Shown here piece after piece: positions 8,381 to 18,800 of a DNA stretch of 64,000 nt. Source of the stretch: Lachnospiraceae bacterium (GTDB lineage: Bacteria > Bacillota_A > Clostridia > Lachnospirales > Lachnospiraceae); NCBI GenBank assembly GCA_004556565.1, contig SFGN01000004.1:62001-126000 (forward strand). The letters run 5' to 3'. Each line of letters begins with the position of its first letter. The first letter of the stretch is position 1. The position numbers and the translations under genes are program-made. The notes under the pieces were generated by a model that ran no database searches, was not told the origin of the DNA, and saw only the letters and a list, made by a program, of their open reading frames with translations.

Positions 8381-9823
8381 ATGGCAAAGGAAAAGAAGTT
8401 AGTAGAATCAATTACTTCCAGAGAGGAAGATTTCGCACAGTGGTACACGGATGTTGTACGTGAGGCAAAATTATGTGATTATTCAGGAGTAAAAGGATGT
8501 CTGAATTATCTGCCGAACGGATATGCAATCTGGGAAAAAATTCAGGCAGATCTGGATAAACGATTTAAAGATACAGGTGTGGAGAATGTGTATCTGCCGG
8601 TACTGATTCCGGAGGCTCTGCTTCAGAAAGAAGCAGACCATATCGAAGGATTTGCTCCGGAAGTTGCATGGGTAACGCATGGCGGGCTGGAACCGTTGCG
8701 GGAAAGATTTTGCATCCGTCCGACATCGGAGACGATGTTCTGTGACGTATGGAGCAAAACTGTTCAGTCTTACAGAGATCTTCCGAAAGTGTGGAATCAG
8801 TGGTGTTCTGTTCTTCGATGGGAGAAAACAACAAGGCCGTTCCTTCGTTCCCGCGAATTTTTATGGCAGGAAGGTCATACGATTCATGCAACCTATGAAG
8901 AGGCAGAAGAGAGGACTCTGATGATGCGTGACGTATACCGTGATTTCATACAGGATGACCTTGCGATTCCGCTGGTCTGCGGGCGTAAAACGCCGAGTGA
9001 GAAATTTGCGGGCGCACAGGATACGTACACAGTGGAAGCACTGATGCATGACGGAAAGGCATTGCAGTCTGCTACAAGCCACTTTTTCGGAAATGCATTT
9101 CCGGATGCATTTGATATTAAATATGCAGATAAGAATAATGAACTCCACAGCGTGTATGAGACTTCCTGGGGACTTTCCACAAGGATCATCGGAGCGATTA
9201 TCATGGTACATGGTGATGACAGCGGACTGGTACTGCCGCCAAGGATTGCTCCGGTTCAGACAAGGGTGATTCCGATCGCACAGCATAAAGAAGGTGTCCT
9301 TGATAAGGCAAATGAACTGCTGGATTCTCTGAAGGCAGCAGGATATACGGCGAAGATTGATGATTCAGACAAAGCACCGGGATGGAAGTTCAGTGAACAG
9401 GAAATTCTGGGAATTCCGACCCGTATTGAGATAGGACCAAAAGATATCGAGAAGAACCAGGTTGTCGTTGTACGTCGCGATACAAGAGAAAAAATTATCG
9501 TGCCTCTGGATGAAATCACAGTAAAACTCGGGGAGATTCTTGAGACAATGCAGAAGGATATGTTTGAACGCGCAAAGGCATATCTGGAATCGCACATTGA
9601 TACAGCAGTTAATATGGAAGAAATGATTGCCAAATTCCAGGAAAACCGTGGATTTATCAAAGCAATGTGGTGTGGGGATGAGGCATGTGAAGATGAAATT
9701 AAAGCACAGACAGGAGGAGCATCTTCCCGATGTATTCCAGACGAGGAAGAACATCTCTCTGATGTGTGTGTCTGCTGCGGAAAACCGGCGAAGCATATGG
9801 TTTACTGGGGGAAAGCGTATTAA
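8381..9823 (+). CDS. proS: Prolyl-tRNA synthetase (archaeal/eukaryotic-like short form)
   Basis: Class II aminoacyl-tRNA synthetase that charges tRNA-Pro in the cytoplasm. The 480-aa length and the absence of the roughly 180-residue editing insertion mark it as the archaeal/eukaryotic-type ProRS also found in many Clostridia. Class II motifs are visible: motif 2 around RWEKTTRPFLRSREFLWQEG and motif 3 near the GDDSGLVLPP segment. A C-terminal Cys-rich, probably zinc-binding domain ends in the tyrosine typical of this form (CVCCGKPAKHMVYWGKAY). The start follows AGGGAGAAG and the gene has its own promoter at 8248-8276. Confidence 0.95.
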   Translation: MAKEKKLVESITSREEDFAQWYTDVVREAKLCDYSGVKGCLNYLPNGYAIWEKIQADLDKRFKDTGVENVYLPVLIPEALLQKEADHIEGFAPEVAWVTHGGLEPLRERFCIRPTSETMFCDVWSKTVQSYRDLPKVWNQWCSVLRWEKTTRPFLRSREFLWQEGHTIHATYEEAEERTLMMRDVYRDFIQDDLAIPLVCGRKTPSEKFAGAQDTYTVEALMHDGKALQSATSHFFGNAFPDAFDIKYADKNNELHSVYETSWGLSTRIIGAIIMVHGDDSGLVLPPRIAPVQTRVIPIAQHKEGVLDKANELLDSLKAAGYTAKIDDSDKAPGWKFSEQEILGIPTRIEIGPKDIEKNQVVVVRRDTREKIIVPLDEITVKLGEILETMQKDMFERAKAYLESHIDTAVNMEEMIAKFQENRGFIKAMWCGDEACEDEIKAQTGGASSRCIPDEEEHLSDVCVCCGKPAKHMVYWGKAY

Positions 9824-9893
9824 TATCCTGGTATAACCCAGGAAGGCTGCCGTCAGCAGGATTTCTGTATATTTTACATTAAGAAGAAATGAG

Positions 9894-9929
9894 AAGGACA
9901 GTCTCCATTGTGTGGGGCCGTCCTTTTTT
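9894..9929 (+). terminator. Terminator directly abutting the next gene's ribosome site
   Basis: AAGGAC ... GTCCTT with an inner CTCC/GGGG pairing and TTTTTT at 9924-9929. The GGAGG of the following AEC transporter begins at 9930, so the U-tract and the ribosome site are contiguous. It either terminates proS transcripts or acts as an attenuator for the transporter. Confidence 0.7.
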
Positions 9930-9939
9930 GGAGGCAATT

Positions 9940-10851
9940 ATGGTATTTCAAAATATGGCGAACATGCAGCTGATGATGTTCCTGTTGGCAGTGATAGGTT
10001 TTTTTGTGAGAAAAAAAGAAATTATAGGAGAAACAGCCAGAAAAGAACTGGTGAATTTTTGTTTGTATATCACGCTCCCGTTTAATATTTTTCACTCCTT
10101 CTGCGGCATGGGATGGGAATGGGGAATGCTCCGGGAATTTGCGGCAGTGCTTCTGCTTTCTGTCGGATATAATCTGATTTCCATCATAGTTAGCTTCCTG
10201 TGTTACCGGAAAATCGAGCCTGACAGGCAGAAACCGTTACGTTACGGAACTATAGTTTCCAACGGCGGGTTCCTGGGCAATCCGGTGATTGAAGGCGTTT
10301 ATGGGGCGGAGGGACTTTTTTATGCGTCAGTATTTATGCTCCCGGTCCGTATCGTGATGTGGAGCGTGGGACCGTCTGTGTTTATGAAAGGGCGTAAAGA
10401 GAATCTGCTGAAAAAAGTATTGACGCATCCCTGCGTCGCCGCAATATATCTGGGAATCATTATGATGTTCCTCGGAATAGAATTTCCGGTATTTCTGGAC
10501 AAAACAATTACAAGCGTCAGCAATTGCAACACTCCGCTCAGTATGATGCTGATCGGGATGATGCTTGCGGAAATGAATCCGAAAGGAATGCTGGATAAGA
10601 CAATGGGATTTTATGCGGTAATGAGGCTTGGCGTCATACCGGGAATTATTTTCGCGGTCACGGCTTTCCTTCCGGTTTCTCCGCTGCTGCGCGGGATTAC
10701 TGTGATCATCGCCGGAATGCCGGCACCGGTGACGACCGCTTTACTTGCCGCAAAATATGACGGGAACGAGAAGTATGCGACTGCGATGATTTTTGTGTCA
10801 ACGGTACTGTCATTGTTTACTTTGCCGGTGTGGTGTACGTTGCTGGGATAA
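9940..10851 (+). CDS. AEC family permease (auxin-efflux-carrier type)
   Basis: Predicted secondary transporter of the AEC family (PF03547), which in bacteria exports or exchanges organic acids and similar solutes; the substrate is unknown. The 303-aa protein has about ten hydrophobic segments, for example LMMFLLAVIGFFVRKKEI at the N-terminus and ATAMIFVSTVLSLFTLPVW at the C-terminus, with the conserved NGGFLGNPVIEGVYG element in the fourth helix region. The start at 9940 follows GGAGG with 5-6 base spacing; the earlier in-frame ATG at 9889 lies inside the terminator hairpin and is rejected. It is single, between proS and the str cluster. Confidence 0.85.
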   Translation: MVFQNMANMQLMMFLLAVIGFFVRKKEIIGETARKELVNFCLYITLPFNIFHSFCGMGWEWGMLREFAAVLLLSVGYNLISIIVSFLCYRKIEPDRQKPLRYGTIVSNGGFLGNPVIEGVYGAEGLFYASVFMLPVRIVMWSVGPSVFMKGRKENLLKKVLTHPCVAAIYLGIIMMFLGIEFPVFLDKTITSVSNCNTPLSMMLIGMMLAEMNPKGMLDKTMGFYAVMRLGVIPGIIFAVTAFLPVSPLLRGITVIIAGMPAPVTTALLAAKYDGNEKYATAMIFVSTVLSLFTLPVWCTLLG

Positions 10852-10876
10852 CTACAGTTTGTTTGTAAAAAACCCC

Positions 10877-10905
10877 TTGACTTTCGGAAAGAAACGTAAT
10901 AAACT
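10877..10905 (+). promoter_or_regulatory. str operon promoter
   Basis: TTGACT (10877-10882), 17-base spacer, TAAACT (10900-10905). The roughly 110-base leader to rpsL contains a GCACA/TGTGTGC pairing and a hairpin (CCCCTGT/ACAG-CGGGG, about 10980-11000) directly before the AGGAGGTGA site. That is where ribosomal-protein feedback could act; no regulator is shown. Confidence 0.65.
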
Positions 10906-11025
10906 ATTCTAGCGTGCACAGAAAGGCATGATATTTTTTGTGTGCAGAAACAGGATAATAACAATTATCTGCAGCCACGCCCCCTGTAAGACAGCGGGGA
11001 CGAATAATCATAGGAGGTGAAAAGA

Positions 11026-11448
11026 ATGCCAACATTTAACCAGTTAGTTAGAAAAGGACGTCAGACTTCTGAAAAGAAATCTACAGCACCGGCTCTTCAG
11101 AAAGGTTACAATTCTCTGAGAAAGCGTGCTACTGATGTATCTGCACCGCAGAAGAGAGGTGTATGTACAGCAGTTAAGACCGCTACACCGAAGAAGCCTA
11201 ACTCAGCTCTGAGAAAAATCGCCAGAGTTCGTCTGTCTAACGGAATTGAAGTAACAAGCTACATTCCGGGTGAAGGACACAACCTTCAGGAGCATAGCGT
11301 TGTTCTGATCCGTGGAGGAAGAGTTAAGGACCTGCCAGGTACAAGATACCACATCATCAGAGGTACACTTGATACAGCAGGAGTTGCCAAGAGAAGACAG
11401 GCTCGTTCCAAGTATGGCGCTAAGAGACCAAAAGACGCTAAGAAGTAA
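11026..11448 (+). CDS. rpsL: 30S ribosomal protein S12
   Basis: Decoding-centre protein of the small subunit; changes in it classically give streptomycin resistance or altered fidelity. 140 aa, starting MPTFNQLVRKGR after a perfect AGGAGGTGA; the upstream in-frame ATG at 11017 overlaps that site. The conserved TPKKPNSALRKIARVRLSNG loop carries lysine at the position associated with streptomycin sensitivity (the Lys of KKPNSA), and GRVKDLPGTRYH is intact. First gene of the str cluster rpsL-rpsG-fusA-tuf; rpoB/rpoC are not immediately upstream. Confidence 0.98.
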   Translation: MPTFNQLVRKGRQTSEKKSTAPALQKGYNSLRKRATDVSAPQKRGVCTAVKTATPKKPNSALRKIARVRLSNGIEVTSYIPGEGHNLQEHSVVLIRGGRVKDLPGTRYHIIRGTLDTAGVAKRRQARSKYGAKRPKDAKK

Positions 11449-11659
11449 GTCTTAGGTCCCGGCCGTCAGAGAGTTTTATGTAACTAAAAAGTTAAATCGT
11501 ATCACAAACAGAACTATGATTAATCGTAGGTTGCGGATTTTATATATCAGTCCCGCGGCTGCGAGCACATGAAGTGCGATTTCCATAGAGAGACACATGT
11601 GAGTACCGATGAATTAATCTCCGGAAAAACCGGAAATAATGATTAAGGAGGGAAGGACC
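11449..11659 (+). promoter_or_regulatory. Long rpsL-rpsG intergenic spacer, probable structured leader
   Basis: These 211 bases between rpsL and rpsG are long for a str operon. They include short self-complementary stretches (GCAC-ATGAA-GTGC, ACATGTG, CCGG-AAAAA-CCGG just before rpsG) but no poly-U terminator and no clear promoter. In other bacteria the S12-S7 spacer is the S7 autoregulation site; that role is possible here but not shown. Confidence 0.4.
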
Positions 11660-12130
11660 GTGCCACGTAAAGGACATACTCAGAAAAGAGATGTATTAGC
11701 GGATCCAATATACAACAATAAAGTTGTTACCAAACTTATCAACAACATCATGCTTGATGGTAAGAAGGGTGTAGCACAGAAGATTGTATACGGAGCATTT
11801 GAAAGAGTTGAAGCAAAGACCGGCAAACCGGCAATTGAAGTGTTCGAAGAAGCTATGAACAATGTAATGCCGGTATTGGAAGTTAAGGCAAGACGTATCG
11901 GTGGAGCAACATACCAGGTACCGATTGAAGTAAGAGCTGAAAGAAGACAGGCTCTCGGACTTCGCTGGCTGACTATGTTTTCACGCAAGAGAGGCGAGAA
12001 AACAATGGAAGAAAGACTCGCAAATGAGATTATGGATGCTGCGAACAATGCAGGAGCAGCAGTTAAGAGAAAAGAAGACATGCATAAGATGGCAGAGGCT
12101 AACAAGGCATTTGCTCATTACAGATTCTAA
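11660..12130 (+). CDS. rpsG: 30S ribosomal protein S7
   Basis: Primary assembly protein of the 30S head, contacting 16S rRNA and the E-site region. 156 aa, matching the family. The start is a GTG at 11660 (protein begins with PRKGHTQKRDVLADP) preceded by AAGGAGG with 7-base spacing; an in-frame ATG at 11639 precedes the ribosome site and is rejected. Conserved stretches include GGATYQVPIEVRAERRQAL and RLANEIMDAANN. It is separated from rpsL by an unusually long spacer and from fusA by only 12 bases. Confidence 0.97.
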   Translation: MPRKGHTQKRDVLADPIYNNKVVTKLINNIMLDGKKGVAQKIVYGAFERVEAKTGKPAIEVFEEAMNNVMPVLEVKARRIGGATYQVPIEVRAERRQALGLRWLTMFSRKRGEKTMEERLANEIMDAANNAGAAVKRKEDMHKMAEANKAFAHYRF

Positions 12131-12142
12131 TAGGAGGCTATT

Positions 12143-14260
12143 ATGGCTGGAAGAGAATACCCATTAGAGAGAACCAGAAACATTGGTATCATGGCTCATA
12201 TCGATGCTGGTAAGACAACATTGACAGAGCGTATTCTTTATTATACCGGTGTTAACTATAAAATTGGTGATACTCATGAAGGAACTGCTACCATGGACTG
12301 GATGGAGCAGGAGCAGGAAAGAGGTATCACAATTACTTCGGCAGCTACGACTTGTCACTGGACTTTGGAAGATCATGCAAAACCAAAGGCAGGTGCCCTG
12401 GAGCATCGTATCAATATTATTGATACACCGGGACACGTTGACTTTACAGTAGAGGTTGAACGTTCCCTTCGTGTTCTGGATGGTGCTGTCGGCGTGTTCT
12501 GTGCAAAAGGTGGTGTAGAACCGCAGTCAGAAAACGTATGGCGTCAGGCAGACACATACAATGTACCGAGAATGGCATTTATCAATAAAATGGACATTCT
12601 TGGAGCTGACTTCTACAATGCTGTAGATCAGATCAGAACCAGACTTGGAAAGAATGCAATCTGCCTTCAGCTTCCGATTGGTAAGGAAGATGAGTTTAAA
12701 GGAATTATTGATTTGATGGAAATGGAGGCTTATATCTACAATGATGATAAGGGCGATGATATTTCTATCGTGCCGATTCCGGAAGATATGGCAGATGAAG
12801 CAGAGCTTTACCATACAGAGCTGGTAGAGAAAATCTGTGAGTTAGATGATGATTTAATGATGGAATATCTTGAAGGAGATGAACCTTCTGTAGACGACCT
12901 GAAGAGAGTGCTTCGTAAAGCAACTTGCGAATGCCAGGCTATTCCGGTCTGCTGTGGTTCTGCTTACAGAAACAAAGGTGTTCAGAAGTTGCTTGATGCA
13001 GTTCTTGAATATATGCCTGCCCCGACAGATATCCCGCCGATTCAGGGTGTAGATGCGGATGGAAATGAAGTGGTAAGACACGCTTCAGATGAAGAACCGT
13101 TCTCAGCCCTTGCATTTAAGATTATGACAGACCCGTTCGTAGGTAAGCTTGCTTACTTCAGAGTATATTCAGGAACGATGAACTCAGGTTCTTATGTTCT
13201 GAATGCTACAAAGGGTAAAAAAGAGCGTGTAGGACGTATCCTACAGATGCACGCTAATAAGAGACAGGAACTTGATAAGGTGTACTCAGGTGATATTGCA
13301 GCGGCAATCGGATTTAAGTTCACAACGACAGGTGATACAATCTGTAATGAACAGCATCCGGTAATCCTTGAGTCCATGGAATTCCCGGAACCGGTTATCG
13401 AGCTTGCTATCGAACCGAAGACAAAGGCTTCCCAGGGAAAACTCGGCGAATCTCTTGCAAAGCTCGCAGAAGAAGACCCGACATTCCGTGCACACACCAA
13501 TCAGGAGACAGGACAGACGATCATCGCAGGTATGGGCGAACTTCATCTGGAAATTATCGTAGACAGACTTCTGCGCGAATTCAAAGTAGAAGCAAATGTA
13601 GGTGCACCGCAGGTTGCTTACAAAGAGTCTATTACAAAGCCGGCTGATGTTGACAGCAAGTATGCTAAGCAGTCCGGCGGACGTGGTCAGTACGGACATT
13701 GTAAAGTTAAATTTGAGCCAATGGATGTCAATGGAGAAGAGACATATAAATTTGAGTCTACTGTTGTCGGAGGTGCGATCCCGAAGGAATATATCCCGGC
13801 TGTAGGCGAAGGTATCGAGGAAGCTATGAAGTCCGGTATCCTCGGAGGATTCCCGGTAGTAGGTATCCATGCTACTGTTTATGATGGTTCTTACCATGAA
13901 GTTGACTCGAGTGAAATGGCATTCCACATTGCAGGTTCCCTGGCATTTAAAGATGCCATGAAACAGGGTGCTCCGGTGCTTCTTGAGCCTATCATGAAGG
14001 TTGAAGTTACAATGCCGGAAGAATATATGGGAGATATCATCGGAGACATCAACTCACGCCGCGGCCGCATTGAAGGTATGGATGACCTTGGCGGAGGAAA
14101 GATTGTCCGCGGTTATGTTCCGCTGTCAGAGATGTTCGGATATGCAACAGATCTTCGTTCCAGAACACAGGGACGCGGCAACTACTCTATGTTCTTTGAG
14201 AAGTATGAGCCGGTTCCGAAGTCAGTTCAGGAAAAGGTATTATCTAATAAAAATGCCTAA
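12143..14260 (+). CDS. fusA: Elongation factor G
   Basis: Translational GTPase that drives tRNA-mRNA translocation and, with RRF, ribosome recycling. 705 aa, five-domain EF-G architecture. The G1 motif is AHIDAGKTTLTER, G3 is DTPGHVD and G4 is NKMD; domain IV carries the GGRGQYGHCKVKFEP segment and domain V the DINSRRGRIEGMD segment. The start follows TAGGAGG 12 bases after rpsG, so the genes are co-transcribed. Nothing unusual. Confidence 0.98.
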   Translation: MAGREYPLERTRNIGIMAHIDAGKTTLTERILYYTGVNYKIGDTHEGTATMDWMEQEQERGITITSAATTCHWTLEDHAKPKAGALEHRINIIDTPGHVDFTVEVERSLRVLDGAVGVFCAKGGVEPQSENVWRQADTYNVPRMAFINKMDILGADFYNAVDQIRTRLGKNAICLQLPIGKEDEFKGIIDLMEMEAYIYNDDKGDDISIVPIPEDMADEAELYHTELVEKICELDDDLMMEYLEGDEPSVDDLKRVLRKATCECQAIPVCCGSAYRNKGVQKLLDAVLEYMPAPTDIPPIQGVDADGNEVVRHASDEEPFSALAFKIMTDPFVGKLAYFRVYSGTMNSGSYVLNATKGKKERVGRILQMHANKRQELDKVYSGDIAAAIGFKFTTTGDTICNEQHPVILESMEFPEPVIELAIEPKTKASQGKLGESLAKLAEEDPTFRAHTNQETGQTIIAGMGELHLEIIVDRLLREFKVEANVGAPQVAYKESITKPADVDSKYAKQSGGRGQYGHCKVKFEPMDVNGEETYKFESTVVGGAIPKEYIPAVGEGIEEAMKSGILGGFPVVGIHATVYDGSYHEVDSSEMAFHIAGSLAFKDAMKQGAPVLLEPIMKVEVTMPEEYMGDIIGDINSRRGRIEGMDDLGGGKIVRGYVPLSEMFGYATDLRSRTQGRGNYSMFFEKYEPVPKSVQEKVLSNKNA

Positions 14261-14284
14261 TTATTAATAAAAGGCTTGAAAAAA

Positions 14285-14315
14285 GGCTAAGTTTGAAATA
14301 TAATCAAATTTAGCC
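14285..14315 (+). other. Strong hairpin between fusA and tuf
   Basis: GGCTAAGTTTGA and TCAAATTTAGCC form a 12-bp stem with one G-U pair and a 7-base loop. It is followed by GAGTAAAA rather than a U-tract on the plus strand, so it is unlikely to be a classical terminator. It could be an RNA processing or stability element that sets the high tuf mRNA level. Confidence 0.5.
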
Positions 14316-14380
14316 GAGTAAAAACGAAAAACAGTCAAATGCCTGGATTAAGGCGATATTTATTAAGGAGGATATTCAAA

Positions 14381-15574
14381 ATGGCAAAGGCTAAATTTGA
14401 AAGAACAAAACCACATGCTAATATTGGTACTATCGGTCACGTTGACCACGGCAAAACTACTCTGACAGCTGCTATTACAAAAGTTCTGTCCAAAAGAGTT
14501 GCAGGTAACGCAGAAGTAGCTTTCGATAACATCGATAAAGCTCCGGAAGAAAGAGAACGTGGAATCACAATTTCTACAGCTCACGTTGAGTACGAGACAG
14601 CTAACCGTCACTATGCACACGTTGACTGCCCGGGACATGCTGACTACGTTAAGAACATGATCACAGGAGCTGCTCAGATGGACGGCGCTATCCTTGTTGT
14701 TGCTGCTACTGACGGTGTTATGGCTCAGACAAAAGAGCACATCCTTCTTTCCCGTCAGGTAGGTGTACCGTACATCGTAGTATTCATGAACAAATGCGAT
14801 ATGGTAGACGACGAAGAGCTGCTTGAACTTGTAGATATGGAAGTTCGTGAACTTCTGAACGAGTATGAATTCCCGGGAGATGACACACCGATTATCCAGG
14901 GTTCTGCTCTGAAAGCTCTGGAAGATCCGGACGGAGAATGGGGCGACAAGATCATGGAACTTATGGATGCAGTTGACAGCTGGGTTCCGGATCCGCAGCG
15001 TGACAAAGATAAACCGTTCCTGATGCCTGTAGAGGACGTATTCTCTATCACAGGACGTGGTACAGTAGCAACAGGTAGAGTAGAGCGTGGTACACTTCAC
15101 GTATCTGACAGCGTTGAAATCATTGGTATTCATGAAGAATCCAAAACAACAGTTGTAACAGGTATCGAGATGTTCCGTAAGCTTCTTGATGAGGCTCAGG
15201 CTGGTGATAACATCGGTGCTCTGCTTCGTGGTATCCAGAGAACTGAAATCGAAAGAGGACAGGTTCTTATTAAACCAGGTACAGTAAAATGCCACAAGAA
15301 ATTTACTTGCCAGGTATACGTTCTGACAAAAGATGAAGGTGGACGTCATACACCGTTCTTCAACAACTACAGACCGCAGTTCTACTTCAGAACAACAGAC
15401 GTAACAGGTGTCTGCGAACTTCCGGCTGGTACAGAAATGTGCATGCCTGGTGATAACGTAGAGATGACTGTTGAACTGATTCACCCGGTAGCTATGGAAG
15501 AGGGTCTTGGATTCGCTATCCGTGAAGGTGGACGTACAGTAGGATCAGGTAAGGTTGCTAAGATTATCGAGTAA
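14381..15574 (+). CDS. tuf: Elongation factor Tu
   Basis: GTPase that delivers aminoacyl-tRNA to the ribosome. 397 aa, beginning MAKAKFERTKPHANIGTIG. G1 is GHVDHGKTT, G3 is DCPGHADY, G4 is NKCD. Domains 2 and 3 are complete (TGRGTVATGRVERG and the GGRHTPFFNNYRPQFYFRT region). The start at 14381 follows AAGGAGG; an in-frame ATG at 14339 has no site. A strong terminator follows at 15609. Codon choice is biased as expected for a very highly expressed gene, which also creates a long meaningless open frame on the opposite strand. Confidence 0.98.
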   Translation: MAKAKFERTKPHANIGTIGHVDHGKTTLTAAITKVLSKRVAGNAEVAFDNIDKAPEERERGITISTAHVEYETANRHYAHVDCPGHADYVKNMITGAAQMDGAILVVAATDGVMAQTKEHILLSRQVGVPYIVVFMNKCDMVDDEELLELVDMEVRELLNEYEFPGDDTPIIQGSALKALEDPDGEWGDKIMELMDAVDSWVPDPQRDKDKPFLMPVEDVFSITGRGTVATGRVERGTLHVSDSVEIIGIHEESKTTVVTGIEMFRKLLDEAQAGDNIGALLRGIQRTEIERGQVLIKPGTVKCHKKFTCQVYVLTKDEGGRHTPFFNNYRPQFYFRTTDVTGVCELPAGTEMCMPGDNVEMTVELIHPVAMEEGLGFAIREGGRTVGSGKVAKIIE

Positions 15575-15608
15575 TTGTTGATAGTTATAGCTAATAACGT
15601 TTAATATG

Positions 15609-15653
15609 ATAGCCGCAATTTCTGATATATTCAGAATCTGCGGCTATTTTTAT
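15609..15653 (+). terminator. tuf terminator
   Basis: ATAGCCGCA pairs with TGCGGCTAT, with an inner TCTGA/TCAGA stem, followed by a U-run and ATG-poor sequence. It ends the str operon. Confidence 0.9.
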
Positions 15654-15663
15654 GTTGCTAAGC

Positions 15664-15702
15664 ATACTCAAAAATGGTCCGGTGGACCATTTTTGAGTAT
15701 GG
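15664..15702. repeat. Perfect palindrome, GGTCCGGTGGACC family copy 1
   Basis: An 18-bp perfect stem (CATACTCAAAAATGGTCC and its complement) around a GGT loop. The GC core is flanked by A and T tracts. Related cores occur at about 32505-32527 and 58910-58930. It lies just after the tuf terminator and could act as a bidirectional terminator or be a dispersed repeat. Confidence 0.75.
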
Positions 15703-15841
15703 TATATGTATAGTTACACATTTGTCTGCCGAGATGGGATATTTCACACATATTTAACAAGAGTATACTTTTATTTTTTGTAAAAAAATGATAATATTTA
15801 TTTACATATACACAAAAATCAATATGAAAGGGTGGTTAGTG

Positions 15842-18800
15842 ATGAAAAGACGTGTATTTACAAAATTTGCCGCCATATGCATGGCGGCTGTAATGCTGTT
15901 TTCGGATGCGGGAGCAGTTATGGCAGTAGATACGGCAACTGATGAAGTTGAGCTTGCGGCTGACGAACAGAGCGTATCTTTTACGGCAGAATATGCAGAA
16001 ATAGGTGTTCCACTGTCGGTAGATGTAACCGGCATGACAGGAAATCTGAAATATGACTGGCAGGTGGGAGGTAAATCTGTCGGAGCTGAAGCGACTTACA
16101 CTCCGACGGAGAATGATCTTGAAAAGTTTATTACTGTAACAGTGGCGGATGAAGCAGGAATCAATGCAAGTGCAGAACTGTTTTTCAGTAAACTTCCGGT
16201 CATTTATATTAATACGGAGAACGGAGTATCAATTACAGATAAAGAGAATTATATTACTTCTGAATTTATAATCCAGGGAAATTCAGAGTATAATACAGAG
16301 ACAACCACATTGTATAATGGAACGGCAGGAGTCAGAGGACGTGGAAATTCAACATGGAGTCTCCCGAAAAAACCTTATAAGGTGAAGCTGGATAAGAGTA
16401 CAAACCTGCTTGGTTTTGGAAAAAGTAAGCACTGGGTGCTTCTGGCAAATTTTTATGATATGACTTATATGAGGAATAAACTTTCCTATGATTTATCAGG
16501 AGATTTGGGAGAACCATATATGCAGTCTATCCTGACCGATGTGGTAATGAACGGACAATATATAGGAAACTATCAGCTTTGCGAGCAGATTCGTGTGGAT
16601 GAGAATCGTGTGGATATCCTGAATTGGGAGGATGTGGCTGCTGATGCCGCAAAAGCAGTTAAAAAGGCAAACGGTCTGACCAGCGATGACCAGGATGCTA
16701 TCGAAGAGCAGATGGTTGCGGATATGGGATGGGTGACATCCGGTTCCGTGAAATATAATGGTGTGGAATACAGCGTTTCAGACTGTTTTGAAATACCGGA
16801 CATTGACGGCGGATATATCCTTGAGATGGATGAATATATGGATGAAGCCAATACGTTCTACAGCTCGGATGGGATGCCGATGATGTTTAATTCTCCGGAA
16901 TTTGTCAATAAAGACATGGTGAATTATGTCAGCGGTTATATCAACGCATTTGAAGATGCAATTTCTTCAGGAAACCATACTACTACATATAACGGCGAGA
17001 CGGTTCATTATACGGATTTATTTGACATGGATTCTCTTGTAGACAACTGGATCGTGCAGGAGATTTTCTTCAATGAAGATTTTATGAAGAAGAGTACTTA
17101 TATGTATAAGGACAGCGGTGAAAAATTCAAGATGGGGCCTGTCTGGGATATGGACTGGTCAAGCGGAGCATACCAGAGTGCAGCAAAACCGTACGATCAG
17201 TGGCAGACATTATATTTCAGTGCGAACAGTCAGGCAAAACAGTGGTATAAAACACTGGTACAGGATCCGTTATTCTTAAGAACGGTACATGCACGTTACT
17301 GGGAAGTCAGGGATACCTATATTCAAGATATGCTGGATTCTATTGATGCCATTTATGCACAGGTAAAAGAATCCGGTGAGGCATCTCTTGCAGCATGGAA
17401 TCAGGGAAACGGCTCCAGCAGTTATGCAAAAGAAATCAATACTTTTAAAACATGGATGACAAACCGTATTGCTTTTATGGATTCCAAGATGCAGACTTAT
17501 GATAATTTTGAAAAGGAATTTATTAATAGCGGAAGTACAAAGCTTACGGTTGTAGGTGCTGACGGAAATGCACTTAAAGCAGATACGATCGGCGACGAAG
17601 CTGCATATGACGCAATGGTATCTGAGGGTGAGGGCATTGTAGTATCTGTTAATTCTGAAAATGCCGCAAAAGCAGAGTTGTATATCAATGGCACCCTGAA
17701 AGAAGTAAAGTCAGTAACTACAGGTCTTGTTGAATTTGAAATTGAATCACTGGAAGAGGACAGTGTGATCCAGGTCTATACATATGATAATAAATCCAGC
17801 CTGTTGTCTTCAGCGTATATTGCTATTCAGGTTAATGAAGTGACAGAAATTGAAGTGACCGCGCCGACAAAAACAACGTATAAGATCGGTGATGTGCTTG
17901 ACCTGAACGGAATGGTTGTGAAGAAAGTATATGAAGATGGTACAAAAGAAGAGATTTCTTCAGGAGTGGAAGTAACCGGATACGATTCGTCAGTGGAAGG
18001 AGAGCAGACTCTTACTGTCAGCTGGGACGGAAAAACGGCAACATTTACAGTAACTGTCGAGAGCGGCGAGGTGACAGAGCCGATGCTTACAGGAATTGAG
18101 ATAACCGGACCTGTAAAAGTAGAGTATACAGTCGGTGAAGAGCTGAATACGACAGGAATGGTTGTAAAAGCGGTATACAGCGATGGAACAAAGAAAGAAG
18201 TAACAGAAGGGATCGAAATTACCGGCTACAACAAAGATGTGATCGGAGAACAGACGATTACCGTTACGTATGAAGGAAAGACAGCAACATTTAAGGTTAC
18301 AGTCAAGGCAGCTTCTGTTACAATTAATGTTGACAGTCTTCTGATCGTAATTGATAAGGCTGAAGAAATAGATCTTGGAGATTATGTTGACGGCGAAGCG
18401 AAAGAAAAATTCAAGGAAATTCTTGACTACGCTAAAAGTATTGCAGAAAACCCGACCACACAAGAGGCGGTTGACGCGGCGGAAGGGGCACTTCTCAAAG
18501 CGATTGAAGATCTGGTAAAGAATGCACCGCCGGTTGCTGAGTTGCCGTATGAGGATGTGAAGAAAGCAGACTGGTTCTACCCATATGTTTATGATGTATA
18601 TGTTAAAGGATTAATGACAGGTCTCGATGAAAAAACTTTTGGACCGTCACAGAATCTGGCAAGAGCACAGTTCGCAGTCATCCTGTACCGCATGGAAGGT
18701 GAGCCTGTAGTTGATGATATCAGCCCGTTCCCGGATGTGGAAAATGATACCTGGTACACTGATGCGGTCATCTGGGCATATAAAAATGAAATTATTACCG

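Noticed and set aside
14363..15484. Long open reading frame on the strand opposite tuf
   Set aside because: It is a shadow produced by the codon bias of tuf. It has no ribosome site and no recognisable protein, and EF-Tu on the plus strand explains the sequence fully.
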